A DNA stretch of 64,000 nt, taken from contig NZ_SJEE01000011.1 of the NCBI RefSeq assembly GCF_006937785.1, positions 62,001 to 126,000 on the forward strand. Reading direction: 5' to 3'. The stretch comes from Pseudanabaena sp. UWO311. Its GTDB lineage: Bacteria > Cyanobacteriota > Cyanobacteriia > Pseudanabaenales > Pseudanabaenaceae. The first letter of the stretch is position 1. The number at the start of each line of letters is the position of its first letter. The translations under genes were made by a program, and so were the position numbers. The notes beneath the pieces are model-generated. The model was not told the origin of the DNA. It ran no database searches and saw only the letters and a program-made list of their open reading frames with translations. This document shows positions 46,119 through 55,485 of this stretch, piece by piece.

Positions 46119-47444
46119 ATGACACATGCTGCCCCCAACTCCTCGAAAGTGCCTCAGACAGAGCCAGCCTCGCAAAATCCCGAACAAGTAGGGGATTCAC
46201 CGAAAAATCCACCGAAAAAATTCAATCCTCGGTTAGCGATCCCGATCGTGTTGGCGATTGGGGCGATCGGCTATGGGATATGGACAATTTTGCCAAAGCC
46301 TGCGGAAACTGTTTTACATATTAGTGGACGATTGGAATCCGATGAAACTGATATTGGCGCAAAGACGGGCGGACGAGTGGCAGCAATTTTGGTGCGTGAG
46401 GGCGATCCTGTTAAAAAAGGACAAGTGATCGTTGAGATGGAAGATGAAGAAATTCCCGCGCAACTCAGCGGCTTAAATGCCCAAATTGAATCAGCACGCC
46501 AAGAGGAAGTGCAAGCCCAAGCTGAAGTTGCCGTTGCTGAAAGTCGCATCCGCGAGGCAACCTTGAACCTAAAACAATCAGAAGGTGATGCCGTTGGACG
46601 TATCGATCAAGCTCAATTTACAGTTTCCGCGACCGAGTCAGATTTGCGGCAAGCGGAAGCACAAGTGAAGCAATCGGAAGCGCAATTACAACAGTCGAGA
46701 GCCGAGTTAAAACTGGCAAAAATCGAACGCGATCGCTATGCCGAATTGGTAAAAGAAGGAGCCGTCAATCAGCAGCAGTTCGATCTCAAACAAACGACTT
46801 TTTCGACGGCGATGGCGAATGTCGATACAGCCGAAGCCAAGTTGGTGGCGAGTCAGGCGGCGGTGAGGGCAGCAGGCGATCGCTTCCGTGCGGCTCAAGG
46901 TGGTTCGATACAGGTGCAATCTACGGGCTTAAACCCCGATATTCGTACCGCTCAACTGGATACCTATTATTTGCAAAGGAGTCAAGCACAGGCGAAATTA
47001 GTCGCCGCTCAGGCAAAGGTCAAGAATGCTCAGGCTGAACGCGATCGGATTCAAAAGCGATTGGATTCCTTTAAGGTGAAGAGTCCGATCGATGGCATTG
47101 TCCAGAGTCGTCCGCTTGAGTCAGGCGCAGTAGTGGCAACGGGAAAAACTCTACTCACCGTCCTCGATCCCAATCAAGTCTATCTCAGGGGCTACATTCC
47201 TGAAGGTCAAATTGGCAAGATTCGCGTGGGACAAACCGCTAGAGTATTTCTCGATTCCAGCCCGAATAAGCCCTTCATCGCCCATGTTTCGCAGATCGAC
47301 ACCAAAGCTTCCTTTACTCCTGAAAATATTTATTTCAAGCAGGATCGCGTTAAGCAAGTATTTGGAATTAAGTTAGCGATCGATCGGCCTGAAGGCTTTG
47401 CGAAGTCGGGTATGCCTGCCGATGCTGAGATTGATTTGAAGTAA
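46119..47444 (+). CDS. HlyD-family efflux adaptor (YbhG-like)
   Basis: 441 residues. An N-terminal cytoplasmic stretch and one membrane anchor (LAIPIVLAIGAIGYGIWTIL) are followed by a biotinyl-lipoyl-like half (GGRVAAILVREGDPVKKGQ), a long coiled-coil hairpin (about 125-300), the second lipoyl half (IDGIVQSRPLESGAVV) and a beta-barrel (VYLRGYIPEGQIGKIRVGQ). It bridges the inner-membrane ABC pump to the outer membrane. It is the first gene of the HlyD-ATPase-(CoiA-like)-permease-permease run, with TetR divergent. Confidence 0.93.
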   Translation: MTHAAPNSSKVPQTEPASQNPEQVGDSPKNPPKKFNPRLAIPIVLAIGAIGYGIWTILPKPAETVLHISGRLESDETDIGAKTGGRVAAILVREGDPVKKGQVIVEMEDEEIPAQLSGLNAQIESARQEEVQAQAEVAVAESRIREATLNLKQSEGDAVGRIDQAQFTVSATESDLRQAEAQVKQSEAQLQQSRAELKLAKIERDRYAELVKEGAVNQQQFDLKQTTFSTAMANVDTAEAKLVASQAAVRAAGDRFRAAQGGSIQVQSTGLNPDIRTAQLDTYYLQRSQAQAKLVAAQAKVKNAQAERDRIQKRLDSFKVKSPIDGIVQSRPLESGAVVATGKTLLTVLDPNQVYLRGYIPEGQIGKIRVGQTARVFLDSSPNKPFIAHVSQIDTKASFTPENIYFKQDRVKQVFGIKLAIDRPEGFAKSGMPADAEIDLK

Positions 47445-47528
47445 TTAATCTAACTAGAGGAAGTTCAAGAATTTACCTCAATCTTTTTGGATGAGTGCGA
47501 TCGAATTATAAATACTCCCTAAAAAACA

Positions 47529-49502
47529 ATGCTGCTTACTTCTAATCCCTCAGTTGAGAACTCTATCTCCTTTGATTCTGTAATCTCTGTAAGAAATCTA
47601 TCGAAGCGCTACGGCAACTTTACGGCAGTTAAAGGCATCAATTTTGAAGTTCAACAGGGAGAAATATTTGGCTTGATTGGTCCCGATGGCGCAGGGAAAA
47701 CCACTTGCTTCCATATCTTAGGCGGTGTAATGGAATCTTCTGGTGGAGAAGTATTGGTATTAGGAGAAGCCCCGCGCACTGCTCGATTAAATATTGGCTA
47801 TCTCACGCAGCAATTTTCGCTCTATTTAGATTTGAGCATTGATGAAAACTTACGCTATAGTGCGGGATTGCGACAGGTTCCCGACGATCAATTTGCACTG
47901 CGGCGCGATAAGTATTTACGCTTAATGAGTTTAGAGAGGATTGGCGATCGCCTTGCAGGTCAATTATCAGGCGGGATGAAACAAAAGCTGGCTCTCTGTT
48001 GTGCCTTAGTGTCCCAGCCACGATTGCTATTGCTAGACGAACCGACTACAGGAGTCGATCCCGTATCGCGCCGTGAGTTTTGGGATGTGCTAGCTGCCCT
48101 TGCCGATGATGGGATGACCATTGTCGTAGCAACGCCTTATCTCGATGAAGCCGAGCGCTGTAATCGCATCGCCCTGATGTATGAAGGACAAATTAGCGAA
48201 ATCGGCACATTACCGCAATTACGCGCCAATCTGAGATTGCAGCGTTTAGAGGTAAGGACATCGGCGCTAGCGGCGGCGGAAGAGGTACTTTTAGAAACCG
48301 CAAGGGGGCGATCGAGCATTGCTGACGTGCAGACCTTTGGCGATCGCTTAGATGTGCTGGTAGAAAATCTAGAAACCGATGAGCGAGCCGTGAGACAGGC
48401 GTTTAGCGAAAGTTTAGTCCCGATTGATAGCATTCAAGCCAGCGAAGCAACCCTTGAAAATGTATTTGTCACCAGACTGCGGCAGCAAGGCTCCGATCCC
48501 TTATTTCTGCCTTTTCCGCGATCTAAGGCACAGAATTTGAGTTATGCAAGAATGGATCGTGTGGCGATCGCTGCTAAAAATCTCCAAAAGACCTTTGGCA
48601 AATTTCGCGCCGTCAAAGAGGTGAATCTAGAAATTCGCTATGGAGAGATTTACGGACTGTTGGGCGCGAATGGTGCAGGCAAGACCACGACGATTAAAAT
48701 GCTATGTGGCTTGCTGGAAGCAACGAGCGGCAAAATGACCTTAGCAGGACAGAGCCAGAATTTACGCAGTAGTGCGTTACGGAAACGGATCGGCTACATG
48801 AGCCAAAAGTTCACGCTCTATGACGATCTCAGTATTCTTCAGAATTTAGAATTCTATTGTGGCGTTTACGAAGTTCCTCAACATTTACGCCAACAAAAAA
48901 TTGCTTGGGTCTTAGAAACCTGTGGTTTAATTGGACGCGAAAATATGCTGACGGGTAAACTTCCGGGGGGATGGAAGCAACGTGTTTCCTTTGGGGCTTC
49001 GGTGATGCATGAGCCAGAAATTCTCTTTTTAGATGAGCCGACTTCTGGGGTCGATCCTTTGGCAAGGCGACAGTTTTGGCGCACGATTAATGATTTTGCA
49101 CGGCAGGGAACGGCGATTTTAGTGACCACGCATTATTTAGAGGAAGCGGAACAATGTAATCGCATGGGCTTTATGGTGGCTGGTGAGGTGGTCTTGCAAG
49201 GTTCGCCTACGGAGGTCAAAGCCGCCCAAGTCGGGCAGTTAATCGAACTGAAGGTCGATCGCAATCAACAAGCCGCTAATTACCTAAAAACAATTTTGGA
49301 GCCTTGGCGCGTCTCGATCTTTGGCGATCGCCTCCATGTAGTACTAGACGATCCATCGGTCGAGTTGCCGCAAATGCGATCGCATCTAGCCGAAAATCAC
49401 ATTCAAATTTTTAGCGATCGTCCCGTACCTTTCTCTTTGGAAGATGCTTTTATCGGAACGGTACAGCGATCAGAGGCTGGTATAGCTCATTTATCTGAGT
49501 AA
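47529..49502 (+). CDS. Fused double ABC ATPase (YbhF-like)
   Basis: 657 residues carrying two complete nucleotide-binding domains. First: Walker A GPDGAGKTT (51-59), signature LSGGMKQKLALCCAL, Walker B LLLLDEPTTGVDP. Second: Walker A GANGAGKTT (about 379), signature LPGGWKQRVSFGASV, Walker B ILFLDEPTSGVDP. The second signature reads LPGGW instead of LSGGQ, a departure that may lower its activity. The fused form is typical of YbhF in the YbhGFSR drug exporter. It is followed after 13 bp by the CoiA-like gene instead of directly by the permeases. Confidence 0.94.
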   Translation: MLLTSNPSVENSISFDSVISVRNLSKRYGNFTAVKGINFEVQQGEIFGLIGPDGAGKTTCFHILGGVMESSGGEVLVLGEAPRTARLNIGYLTQQFSLYLDLSIDENLRYSAGLRQVPDDQFALRRDKYLRLMSLERIGDRLAGQLSGGMKQKLALCCALVSQPRLLLLDEPTTGVDPVSRREFWDVLAALADDGMTIVVATPYLDEAERCNRIALMYEGQISEIGTLPQLRANLRLQRLEVRTSALAAAEEVLLETARGRSSIADVQTFGDRLDVLVENLETDERAVRQAFSESLVPIDSIQASEATLENVFVTRLRQQGSDPLFLPFPRSKAQNLSYARMDRVAIAAKNLQKTFGKFRAVKEVNLEIRYGEIYGLLGANGAGKTTTIKMLCGLLEATSGKMTLAGQSQNLRSSALRKRIGYMSQKFTLYDDLSILQNLEFYCGVYEVPQHLRQQKIAWVLETCGLIGRENMLTGKLPGGWKQRVSFGASVMHEPEILFLDEPTSGVDPLARRQFWRTINDFARQGTAILVTTHYLEEAEQCNRMGFMVAGEVVLQGSPTEVKAAQVGQLIELKVDRNQQAANYLKTILEPWRVSIFGDRLHVVLDDPSVELPQMRSHLAENHIQIFSDRPVPFSLEDAFIGTVQRSEAGIAHLSE

Positions 49503-49515
49503 GGAGAAAAAGAAT

Positions 49516-50550
49516 ATGATTAAGTATAAATTTGCTTACGATAGTCAACAAAAGATTATTGATATTCAAACATTATCAAAAGCAACTAAGCAAAGCGATT
49601 TTATTTGTTTAGGATGTGGTAACGAGATGGTTCCTGTTCTTGGTGAAAAGAAAGTTAAGCATTTTCGCCATAAAGTTATCAGAGAAATCAACTGTTCTCC
49701 TGAAACATATTTACACAAATTAGCAAAGACTAAATTTTATCAAACTTATCAAGATTGTTTAGACAATAACAAACCATTCAAAATTAGAATACTTAAGTAT
49801 CCAGTTTGCAATTTCTATGAAAAAGACTTTTTGACTACTTGTCTTCTAAAACCAAACATACAAGAATTTGAATTAACTCAATTTTTCAAGAAAATCTATC
49901 TGGAACACAAAGTAGATTCTTTTATACCAGACGTATTACTGGAATCTGATAATAAAGAAAAGATTTTCTTTGAGGTTGTAGTTACACACTTACCTAGTGA
50001 AGCAAAAATTAACTCGAATTATAGGATTATACAATTTATAATTAACTCTGAAGAAAATATCAAGGAAATTGAATCATGTATCTTGGAGGAATCCCATAGA
50101 ATTCAGTTTATAAACTTTAAAAAAATGAATAAAAAAGATGACTGGTGTAAAGGGAAATGTATAAATGGCATTGTCCCTTATGCAGAAAAAGAATTACTAC
50201 ACAACGCTTTTATTATTGATAAAAATGGAAGAAGTAGGTTTATCAGAAAATCGATAGATTATATGGAATTATTACACTCAAAAGTCCTATATTTTGAGTA
50301 TGTTCGACTTACAGATTGCATAGAAGAAGGCGATTTCTATAAACATAAGATAGTTGAGGCTTATAGAAAAGATTTGAAAATCAAAAATTGTTTTTTATGT
50401 AGATATCACGCCGAAAAGATTCACGAAAATATTTCGCAAGGAGTATTTTGCAAATTCTTAAAAAAATCTGGTGACTCTAATATGGCTGTGGATTGTCAAT
50501 ACTTAAGACCAGATCCTCAAGTCTTCTCTAACTACACAATAAAATCTTAG
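49516..50550 (+). CDS. CoiA-like nuclease/zinc protein inserted in efflux operon
   Basis: 344 residues. The N-terminus has the CoiA zinc-like motif CLGCGNEMVPVLGEKKVKHF, ending in RHK. The middle has IPDVLLES...IFFEVVVTH, which aligns with the PD-(D/E)xK-like core of CoiA (competence-associated) proteins, although the final Lys is Val. The C-terminus has two Cys-rich patches (DDWCKGKC and NCFLCRYHAEKIHE...FCKF). AAGGAG overlaps the upstream stop and lies 9 nt before the ATG, so it is translated from the operon transcript. The gene and the following 232 bp (50551-50782) are strikingly AT-rich and lack HIP1 sites, unlike all flanking genes, pointing to acquisition. The biochemical role is unknown; DNA processing is inferred. 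Confidence 0.75.
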   Translation: MIKYKFAYDSQQKIIDIQTLSKATKQSDFICLGCGNEMVPVLGEKKVKHFRHKVIREINCSPETYLHKLAKTKFYQTYQDCLDNNKPFKIRILKYPVCNFYEKDFLTTCLLKPNIQEFELTQFFKKIYLEHKVDSFIPDVLLESDNKEKIFFEVVVTHLPSEAKINSNYRIIQFIINSEENIKEIESCILEESHRIQFINFKKMNKKDDWCKGKCINGIVPYAEKELLHNAFIIDKNGRSRFIRKSIDYMELLHSKVLYFEYVRLTDCIEEGDFYKHKIVEAYRKDLKIKNCFLCRYHAEKIHENISQGVFCKFLKKSGDSNMAVDCQYLRPDPQVFSNYTIKS

Positions 50551-50782
50551 TATGAGATATGCAAAGACAAATAGATATGCAGTATGAAATTAAAAAAATT
50601 TAAACCTGTTTAGATTAATTGGTTTTTAAAAGCCTAATAAATACATTTTAAACCATTGATTTCACAAATAGATAATCTTTAATTGACAATAAAACTAAAG
50701 ATACAATTAAAAAATCTGTATGTTCTAATTTTAAAAATTTAAATCCACGAGCCATGACTTATTCAACTCTAAAAATAAGCCT

Positions 50783-51889
50783 ATGAAAAGAATTATTTCA
50801 CAATGTAGCAAGGAACTATCGCAATTTAAGCGCGATCGCTTGACCTTGGCTTTAGCGTTTTTACTGCCATTGATTACACTATTTATTTTCGGCTTTGCCA
50901 TTCGGCTAGAAGCGAAGAACATTCCCCTTGTGATTCAAGATTACGATCGCAGTCCGATTAGTCAGCGCTATGTCGCTAAGCTATTTGCCACCAATCAATT
51001 TATCTTTGTGCCTTGGAGTGTGAATGACTCGGTAGAAATTGCCCTCGATCGCGCGATCGCCAAGGCAGGGATAATTATTCCCCCTGAGTTCAGTCGCCGC
51101 ATTGCCGCAGGAAATATCGCCGATGTCCAAGTGCTAGTCGATGGAACCGATAGCAACAATGCCAGAGTGATTAAGAACAGCATCAAGGCAACAACCAATG
51201 ACTTTATGCAATCCGAAGGCTTAATTCCTGAAACGAATTTACTCACCACGCGATCGCGCCTATGGTTCAATCCCGCCAGACAGGAATCGCTCTATATCGT
51301 CCCCGGTGTCTATGCAGTGGTGCTATGGATTTTCCCTTCGCTACTGTCTGCGATCGCGATGGTTCGCGAAAAAGAGCGTCAAACGATTTTGCAAGTTTAT
51401 GCTTCTAGTATGACTTCTACGGAATTGATTTTAGGCAAAGGCTTAGCCTATCTGATCGTCAGTCTTGGGATTGCACTAGTTGTCATGGGTATCGGAGCGA
51501 TCGTCTTCAGACTCAGTTTTGCGGGCGATCCCACACCTTTGCTTGTAGCCATCCCGATCTATCTATGGGCGAGTGTGATGTTCGGCACGATGTTGGGAAC
51601 GCGCACCACCAACCAAAATGCCGCAGTACAGGGCGTTGCCCTTGTGGGATTTCTCACAGCCCTACTTCTATCAGGCTTTATCTATCCATTAAGTAATATT
51701 CCTTTTCCTCTGTCTCTATTACCCAATGTCATTCCTGCTCGTTATTTTATTGAAATCACTCGCGATGCCTATGTACGCGGTACTGGTTGGATTGGCGTAT
51801 GGTTTGCCGAACTGATGATTTTCGCGATCGGGATGTTCTTTTTTAACGTTGCTCGAAGAGTCTTAAGCAAAATGCAGTTGACGGAGTGA
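50783..51889 (+). CDS. ABC-2 efflux permease, first subunit (YbhS-like)
   Basis: 368 residues. One N-terminal membrane helix (LTLALAFLLPLITLFIFGFAI), a large periplasmic domain (about 45-175) with VLVDGTDSNNARV, and five C-terminal helices. The conserved MVREKERQTILQVYASSMTS follows the second helix. It forms the membrane channel with the next gene and is driven by the double ATPase. It starts 232 bp after the CoiA-like gene, within HIP1-containing DNA again. Confidence 0.92.
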   Translation: MKRIISQCSKELSQFKRDRLTLALAFLLPLITLFIFGFAIRLEAKNIPLVIQDYDRSPISQRYVAKLFATNQFIFVPWSVNDSVEIALDRAIAKAGIIIPPEFSRRIAAGNIADVQVLVDGTDSNNARVIKNSIKATTNDFMQSEGLIPETNLLTTRSRLWFNPARQESLYIVPGVYAVVLWIFPSLLSAIAMVREKERQTILQVYASSMTSTELILGKGLAYLIVSLGIALVVMGIGAIVFRLSFAGDPTPLLVAIPIYLWASVMFGTMLGTRTTNQNAAVQGVALVGFLTALLLSGFIYPLSNIPFPLSLLPNVIPARYFIEITRDAYVRGTGWIGVWFAELMIFAIGMFFFNVARRVLSKMQLTE

Positions 51890-51951
51890 TAGCTTTTAGC
51901 TTTTAGCGAGTGGGTAATAACGCAAATTTAATTGAGATGAGAATTTAAAAA

Positions 51952-53070
51952 ATGTTTAACTGGTTTTTTGAAAGTCGCTTTTGGGCTTTGGTGCGAAAGG
52001 AAATCAATCAAATTTTACGAAATAAACAGTTAATTATTTTGTTGGTTTTTCCGCCCACCGTGCAATTACTAATCTATGGATTTGCCCTCAATCCCGATGT
52101 GCATTTTCTGAAAATGGGGGTCGTGGATTATGCGCGATCGCACGAAAGCCGTGAATTAATCTCCTCTTTTACGGAAAATCGGATTTTTAATCTTGAGCAA
52201 ACTCTCTCTAGCGAAAAAGAATTAGGTCAGCAGGTGGAGCAAGGGAAGCTGACCGTAGGTGTGGTAATTCCGCCCGAATTAAATCGCAATCTTGCGAAGG
52301 ATAAGTCTACCGAAATCCAAGTACTCATCGATGGTGTGGATGCCAACACTGCGGGAATTGCCAATGGTTACGTTAGTCAAATCGTGCGCCAATATAGCTT
52401 AAAGCTCACAGGTCAATCGCTCTCACCGCCTGTAGATACTCATGTGACCTTTCTCTATAATCCAGGGTTAGCCAGTAGTTGGTTCTTTGTACCAGGGGTG
52501 ATCGGGCTGGTGCTAACCCTGATTGGTTCGATTGTTTCTTCGATCACTCTGGTTCGCGAAAAGGATACAGGAACCTTAGAACAACTGCTCATGACTCCAT
52601 CGGAACCTTGGGAAATTCTAGTTTCTAAGATCGTGCCTTTATTCGTTCTGCTCATGGGCGATGTATTTCTAGCTTTGGGCTTAGGAAGATTTGTATTTGG
52701 AATTCCCTTTCAAGGTAATTTCCTATTGTTTCTGATACTTTCAGGGCTATATGTTTTTGTGGGTATTGGGGTGGGCATTATGTTGGCTACTCTCTGTCAG
52801 TCGCAGCAGCAGGTAGTTCTGACTACGTTTTTTATCAATTTACCAATGGTGCAACTCTCAGGCGCGATCGCACCCGTGGAAACGATGCCTGAATTCTTTT
52901 ACTATGTCTCGTGGTTTAATCCTTTACGTCACTATGTAGCGATCGTGCGAGGAATCTTATTAAAGGGTGTAGGTTTAGAAGCTTTATGGATGAATGTAGT
53001 GATGCTTGCCATTTTTGCGGTTTTATTGCTGGCAATCAGCGCTAAACAGTTCCGCAATCAGCTAAGTTGA
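51952..53070 (+). CDS. ABC-2 efflux permease, second subunit (YbhR-like)
   Basis: 372 residues with the same layout as its upstream paralogue: an N-terminal helix (LIILLVFPPTVQLLIYGFAL), a periplasmic domain with IQVLIDGVDANTAGIANGYV, then VREKDTGTLEQLLMTPSEPWE and five helices ending in a basic tail. The two permeases share about the same motif order, indicating an old duplication. Together with HlyD and the double ATPase they make up a complete type I-like exporter. Confidence 0.92.
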   Translation: MFNWFFESRFWALVRKEINQILRNKQLIILLVFPPTVQLLIYGFALNPDVHFLKMGVVDYARSHESRELISSFTENRIFNLEQTLSSEKELGQQVEQGKLTVGVVIPPELNRNLAKDKSTEIQVLIDGVDANTAGIANGYVSQIVRQYSLKLTGQSLSPPVDTHVTFLYNPGLASSWFFVPGVIGLVLTLIGSIVSSITLVREKDTGTLEQLLMTPSEPWEILVSKIVPLFVLLMGDVFLALGLGRFVFGIPFQGNFLLFLILSGLYVFVGIGVGIMLATLCQSQQQVVLTTFFINLPMVQLSGAIAPVETMPEFFYYVSWFNPLRHYVAIVRGILLKGVGLEALWMNVVMLAIFAVLLLAISAKQFRNQLS

Positions 53071-53097
53071 AATTAGAAATATTCCATAAAATTAATT

Positions 53098-53155
53098 TCT
53101 AGATCCAAAAAAAGAGATGTGGAACAAAGCTCCGTATCTCTTTTTGGGATCTAGA
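53098..53155 (+). terminator. Terminator of the efflux operon
   Basis: TCTAGATCCAAAAAAAGAGA against TCTCTTTTTGGGATCTAGA, with a central part containing GGAACAAAGCTCC; a few mismatches. It lies 28 bp after the last permease stop. Confidence 0.75.
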
Positions 53156-53229
53156 AAACATTGGTAATCAGGCGATCGCACAAATTGTTCACAGCAATTA
53201 TCTAGCAATGTAAGGTTTGCTTAGGAGAT

Positions 53230-53284
53230 AAAGCCCAAAAGATGAGTGGCAGCACGAAGCGCTGCCACTCATCTTTTGGGCTTT
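53230..53284. repeat. Near-perfect palindrome
   Basis: AAAGCCCAAAAGATGAGTGG / CCACTCATCTTTTGGGCTTT, continuing through CAGC and GCTG. Core ACGAAGC. It is not next to a gene end and belongs to the same architecture as the gene-end palindromes. Confidence 0.75.
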
Positions 53285-53303
53285 GATTTATCCTAGTAAC
53301 TGA

Positions 53304-53461
53304 TGTTACGTGGAAGGAATTCCTGCAATGTTGAAGGATCGGGGCTGGCACGGGGGCGCAGCCCCTACAAAAAATTTAAATTATTCAGGTAGGGGCAATC
53401 CCCCCGTGGTTGCCCTGCTGTGCTAGCAGCAAGAAATTCATGCCCTGAGTTCCACGTAACA
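53304..53461. repeat. 158-bp element with 12-bp inverted ends
   Basis: TGTTACGTGGAA at the left and TTCCACGTAACA at the right are perfect inverted repeats. Inside are GGGGGCGCAGCCCCTAC and GTAGGGGCAATCCCCCCGTG, a GC-rich sequence unlike the AT-rich surroundings and of a kind often seen as scattered repeats in cyanobacterial genomes. No ORF. Confidence 0.65.
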
Positions 53462-53470
53462 CCAACTAGT

Positions 53471-53576
53471 AATACCAATTCACAAAAGTGTGACAACACT
53501 TCTGTGAATTAAAAACCAAACTCTGTAAGGGTTTTAAAAACACAAAGTGGCGCAGCCACTTTGTGTTTTGGTATAA
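53471..53576. repeat. MITE-like element, copy B (inverted)
   Basis: AATACCAATTCAC at the left and TTGGTATAA at the right. It contains the hairpin TTCAC..AAGTGTGACAACACTT..GTGAA, the centre CCAAACTCTGTAAGGG and the hairpin CACAAAGTGG..CCACTTTGTG. Orientation is opposite to copies A and C. It ends 5 bp before the methyltransferase stop codon. Confidence 0.8.
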
Positions 53577-53580
53577 TGTA

Positions 53581-54777
53581 TTAGATTTTATTCAAAAGAA
53601 TAACTTGTTGTTTTTGAAGCGATCGCACATCTTCTAAACTTGCATCTACAGACTGTAAGATCTGAGCAACAGTTTGCTGTTTAGTTTGGTTTTCGTCACA
53701 AGCTAGCAAGAACTTCCACGCAGCATCACCAATTTTCGCAAGTTGATAATTATAGTCAAAGAAGTTAGGGCTATCTTTCCAGCCATAGATACAGGGACTA
53801 GGCTCAGGAATTGCTGCTAGGAGATCTACATCAACTTGCCAAGTCTGCTTAGGAATTGGAGGACGTGCCAAAAAGAACTCATAATGAGAGATTGTCTGAG
53901 GATCGAGAACTTCAATAAGACGGTAGCGCTGACGTTCAGAGAGATGTTGCGATCGCTCAATTAAGTTTGAAACTTTCCCAATTAGGCGATCTAAATCCCA
54001 CACATGAGGATTTGAAAACCCGAGAAACTCCAAACCCGATGCATCAATTAATTCAAACAGCGTATTAACGTTGTAATCAATTTCTTGGGGATGCACATAC
54101 ATATCGGCAAAACAAGCATCCTGAGTATTCTCCATTTCCCATCGTTCTTTCTCACGACGACGCAGAGCATTAGTCTCAGGAAGGGTTGCAAATATTTCTC
54201 TACCAATTTTTACGCCATCGACATAATCTCCACGCTTGTCACCTTGCAATAACGCGATCGCCTCTTGCATTAATCTGATTTCCCATCGACCTAATTCACC
54301 ATAAACAAAGATATGTAGCAATCCCCCAGGGGCGAGCTTATTTGCCAAAGCCTGAATTCCCCGAATTGGATCGGATGTATGATGCAGTACTCCCACTGAG
54401 TTGATTAAATCAAATTCTCCTTCAAGCTGATCGGCATCAAATAAGCTGAGATGATGGAATTCTACTCTAGTTGCTCCCGATCTTTTGCAACGTTCCTTGG
54501 CAACGGCAAGAGTTCCTTCGCTGAGATCAATTCCCACGACGGTGGCTTCAGGATTCAGGTGGACTAAATATTCTGTACTAACTCCCGATCCACAACCAGC
54601 ATCAAGAATCCGAATATTGTCTGTTGCAGGCTTTTGCCCAGTGCAAAAGCTACAGGCTGCTTGCCAATTCCATCGCCAGTTATACCCAGGTGGTGGTTCA
54701 TCCAAGATTGGTTCTGGGGGGAATGGATAAGTATTATAGAGACTGGCTACGGCGGCGCTAACTTTGGGATCAGACAT
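53581..54777 (-). CDS. Class I SAM-dependent methyltransferase
   Basis: 398 residues from the ATG at 54777 (MSDPKVSAAVASLYNTYPFP); a TTG at 54801 would add eight. The methyltransferase core lies near residues 55-165: ILDAGCGSGVSTEYLVHLNP, VVGIDLSEGTLAVAKERC and SVGVLHHTSDPIRG. The N-terminal Tyr/Pro-rich lead and the long C-terminal half (about 200 residues ending in a winged-helix-like segment) occur in cyanobacterial methyltransferases of unknown substrate. It follows cpeZ by 46 bp on the same strand, so it may be carried on the cpeYZ transcript, but a pigment link is only positional. Confidence 0.85.
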   Translation of the reverse strand: MSDPKVSAAVASLYNTYPFPPEPILDEPPPGYNWRWNWQAACSFCTGQKPATDNIRILDAGCGSGVSTEYLVHLNPEATVVGIDLSEGTLAVAKERCKRSGATRVEFHHLSLFDADQLEGEFDLINSVGVLHHTSDPIRGIQALANKLAPGGLLHIFVYGELGRWEIRLMQEAIALLQGDKRGDYVDGVKIGREIFATLPETNALRRREKERWEMENTQDACFADMYVHPQEIDYNVNTLFELIDASGLEFLGFSNPHVWDLDRLIGKVSNLIERSQHLSERQRYRLIEVLDPQTISHYEFFLARPPIPKQTWQVDVDLLAAIPEPSPCIYGWKDSPNFFDYNYQLAKIGDAAWKFLLACDENQTKQQTVAQILQSVDASLEDVRSLQKQQVILLNKI

Positions 54778-54823
54778 GGTATTCGGGAGATTTTCCTTCA
54801 AAAAAGACTGCTAGCATATTAAC

Positions 54824-55438
54824 CTAAGCTTGCCCTCTCTTAAAACCTGCCACCATCTCTAGTCTAGAGATTGCACTAGTTGCAGCTTCTTTTACGTAGG
54901 AATCTGCCGACTCGTCCTTAATAATTGCTTGCAACACATCAATGCCACGGCTATCTCCAATTGTAGCGATCGCATTGACTAGGGAAATTGCCAAAGCAGG
55001 ATTATCGGTTTCTGCTAAAGCCTCAATCAAAATATGAACAACAGGCTCACCGATCTCGCCCATCGCCATTACCGCCGCAATATTGACGACAGGATTCGGA
55101 TCTTGTAACGCCGCTTTTAGACCTTGTACACCTTCTGGTGATAATGGCTCCTCAGGATGACAAATCACAACTTGCGCGATCGCCTTCGCTGCGCTGCCTC
55201 TGACGGTGACATTGTCACTATGCAGCATTGCTTGTACTAATTGTGGCACTGTAGCATGACCGATTTCGCCAAGGGTTTTAACTGCTGCTCGGCGATAGTT
55301 CGTATCCTGTTCATCAAGAACGCTCATTAACTTAGCGATGATCTCTTCATCATAGTTTTCGGCTAGTTCCCACATTGCTTGATTGCGAAGATTAGGGTTG
55401 GGATGTTTGAGCTGTTGAAATAGCGTTTCTGTAGACAT
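54824..55438 (-). CDS. cpeZ: Phycoerythrin lyase-associated HEAT protein CpeZ
   Basis: 204 residues made almost entirely of HEAT/PBS-lyase repeats (LFQQLKHPNPNLRNQAMWEL, AAVKTLGEIGHATVPQLV, AAVMAMGEIGEPVVHILIEA). Size and repeat order match CpeZ. In other cyanobacteria CpeZ assists CpeY and behaves like a chaperone for phycoerythrin folding and chromophorylation. It lies downstream of cpeY on the same strand with an 81-bp gap containing an imperfect hairpin. Confidence 0.9.
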   Translation of the reverse strand: MSTETLFQQLKHPNPNLRNQAMWELAENYDEEIIAKLMSVLDEQDTNYRRAAVKTLGEIGHATVPQLVQAMLHSDNVTVRGSAAKAIAQVVICHPEEPLSPEGVQGLKAALQDPNPVVNIAAVMAMGEIGEPVVHILIEALAETDNPALAISLVNAIATIGDSRGIDVLQAIIKDESADSYVKEAATSAISRLEMVAGFKRGQA

Positions 55439-55485
55439 AGTTTAATCAAGGAAAATGGTAAAAGTAAAAAGTAAAAAATGTAATT

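Noticed and set aside
45423-46187. A TetR gene starting at 46187
   Set aside because: The extra 51 residues do not resemble a TetR N-terminus and would cover the operator and the divergent HlyD start.
49516-50550. A complete mobile element around the CoiA-like gene
   Set aside because: No inverted ends, target duplication, transposase or integrase could be found; only base composition and position suggest transfer.
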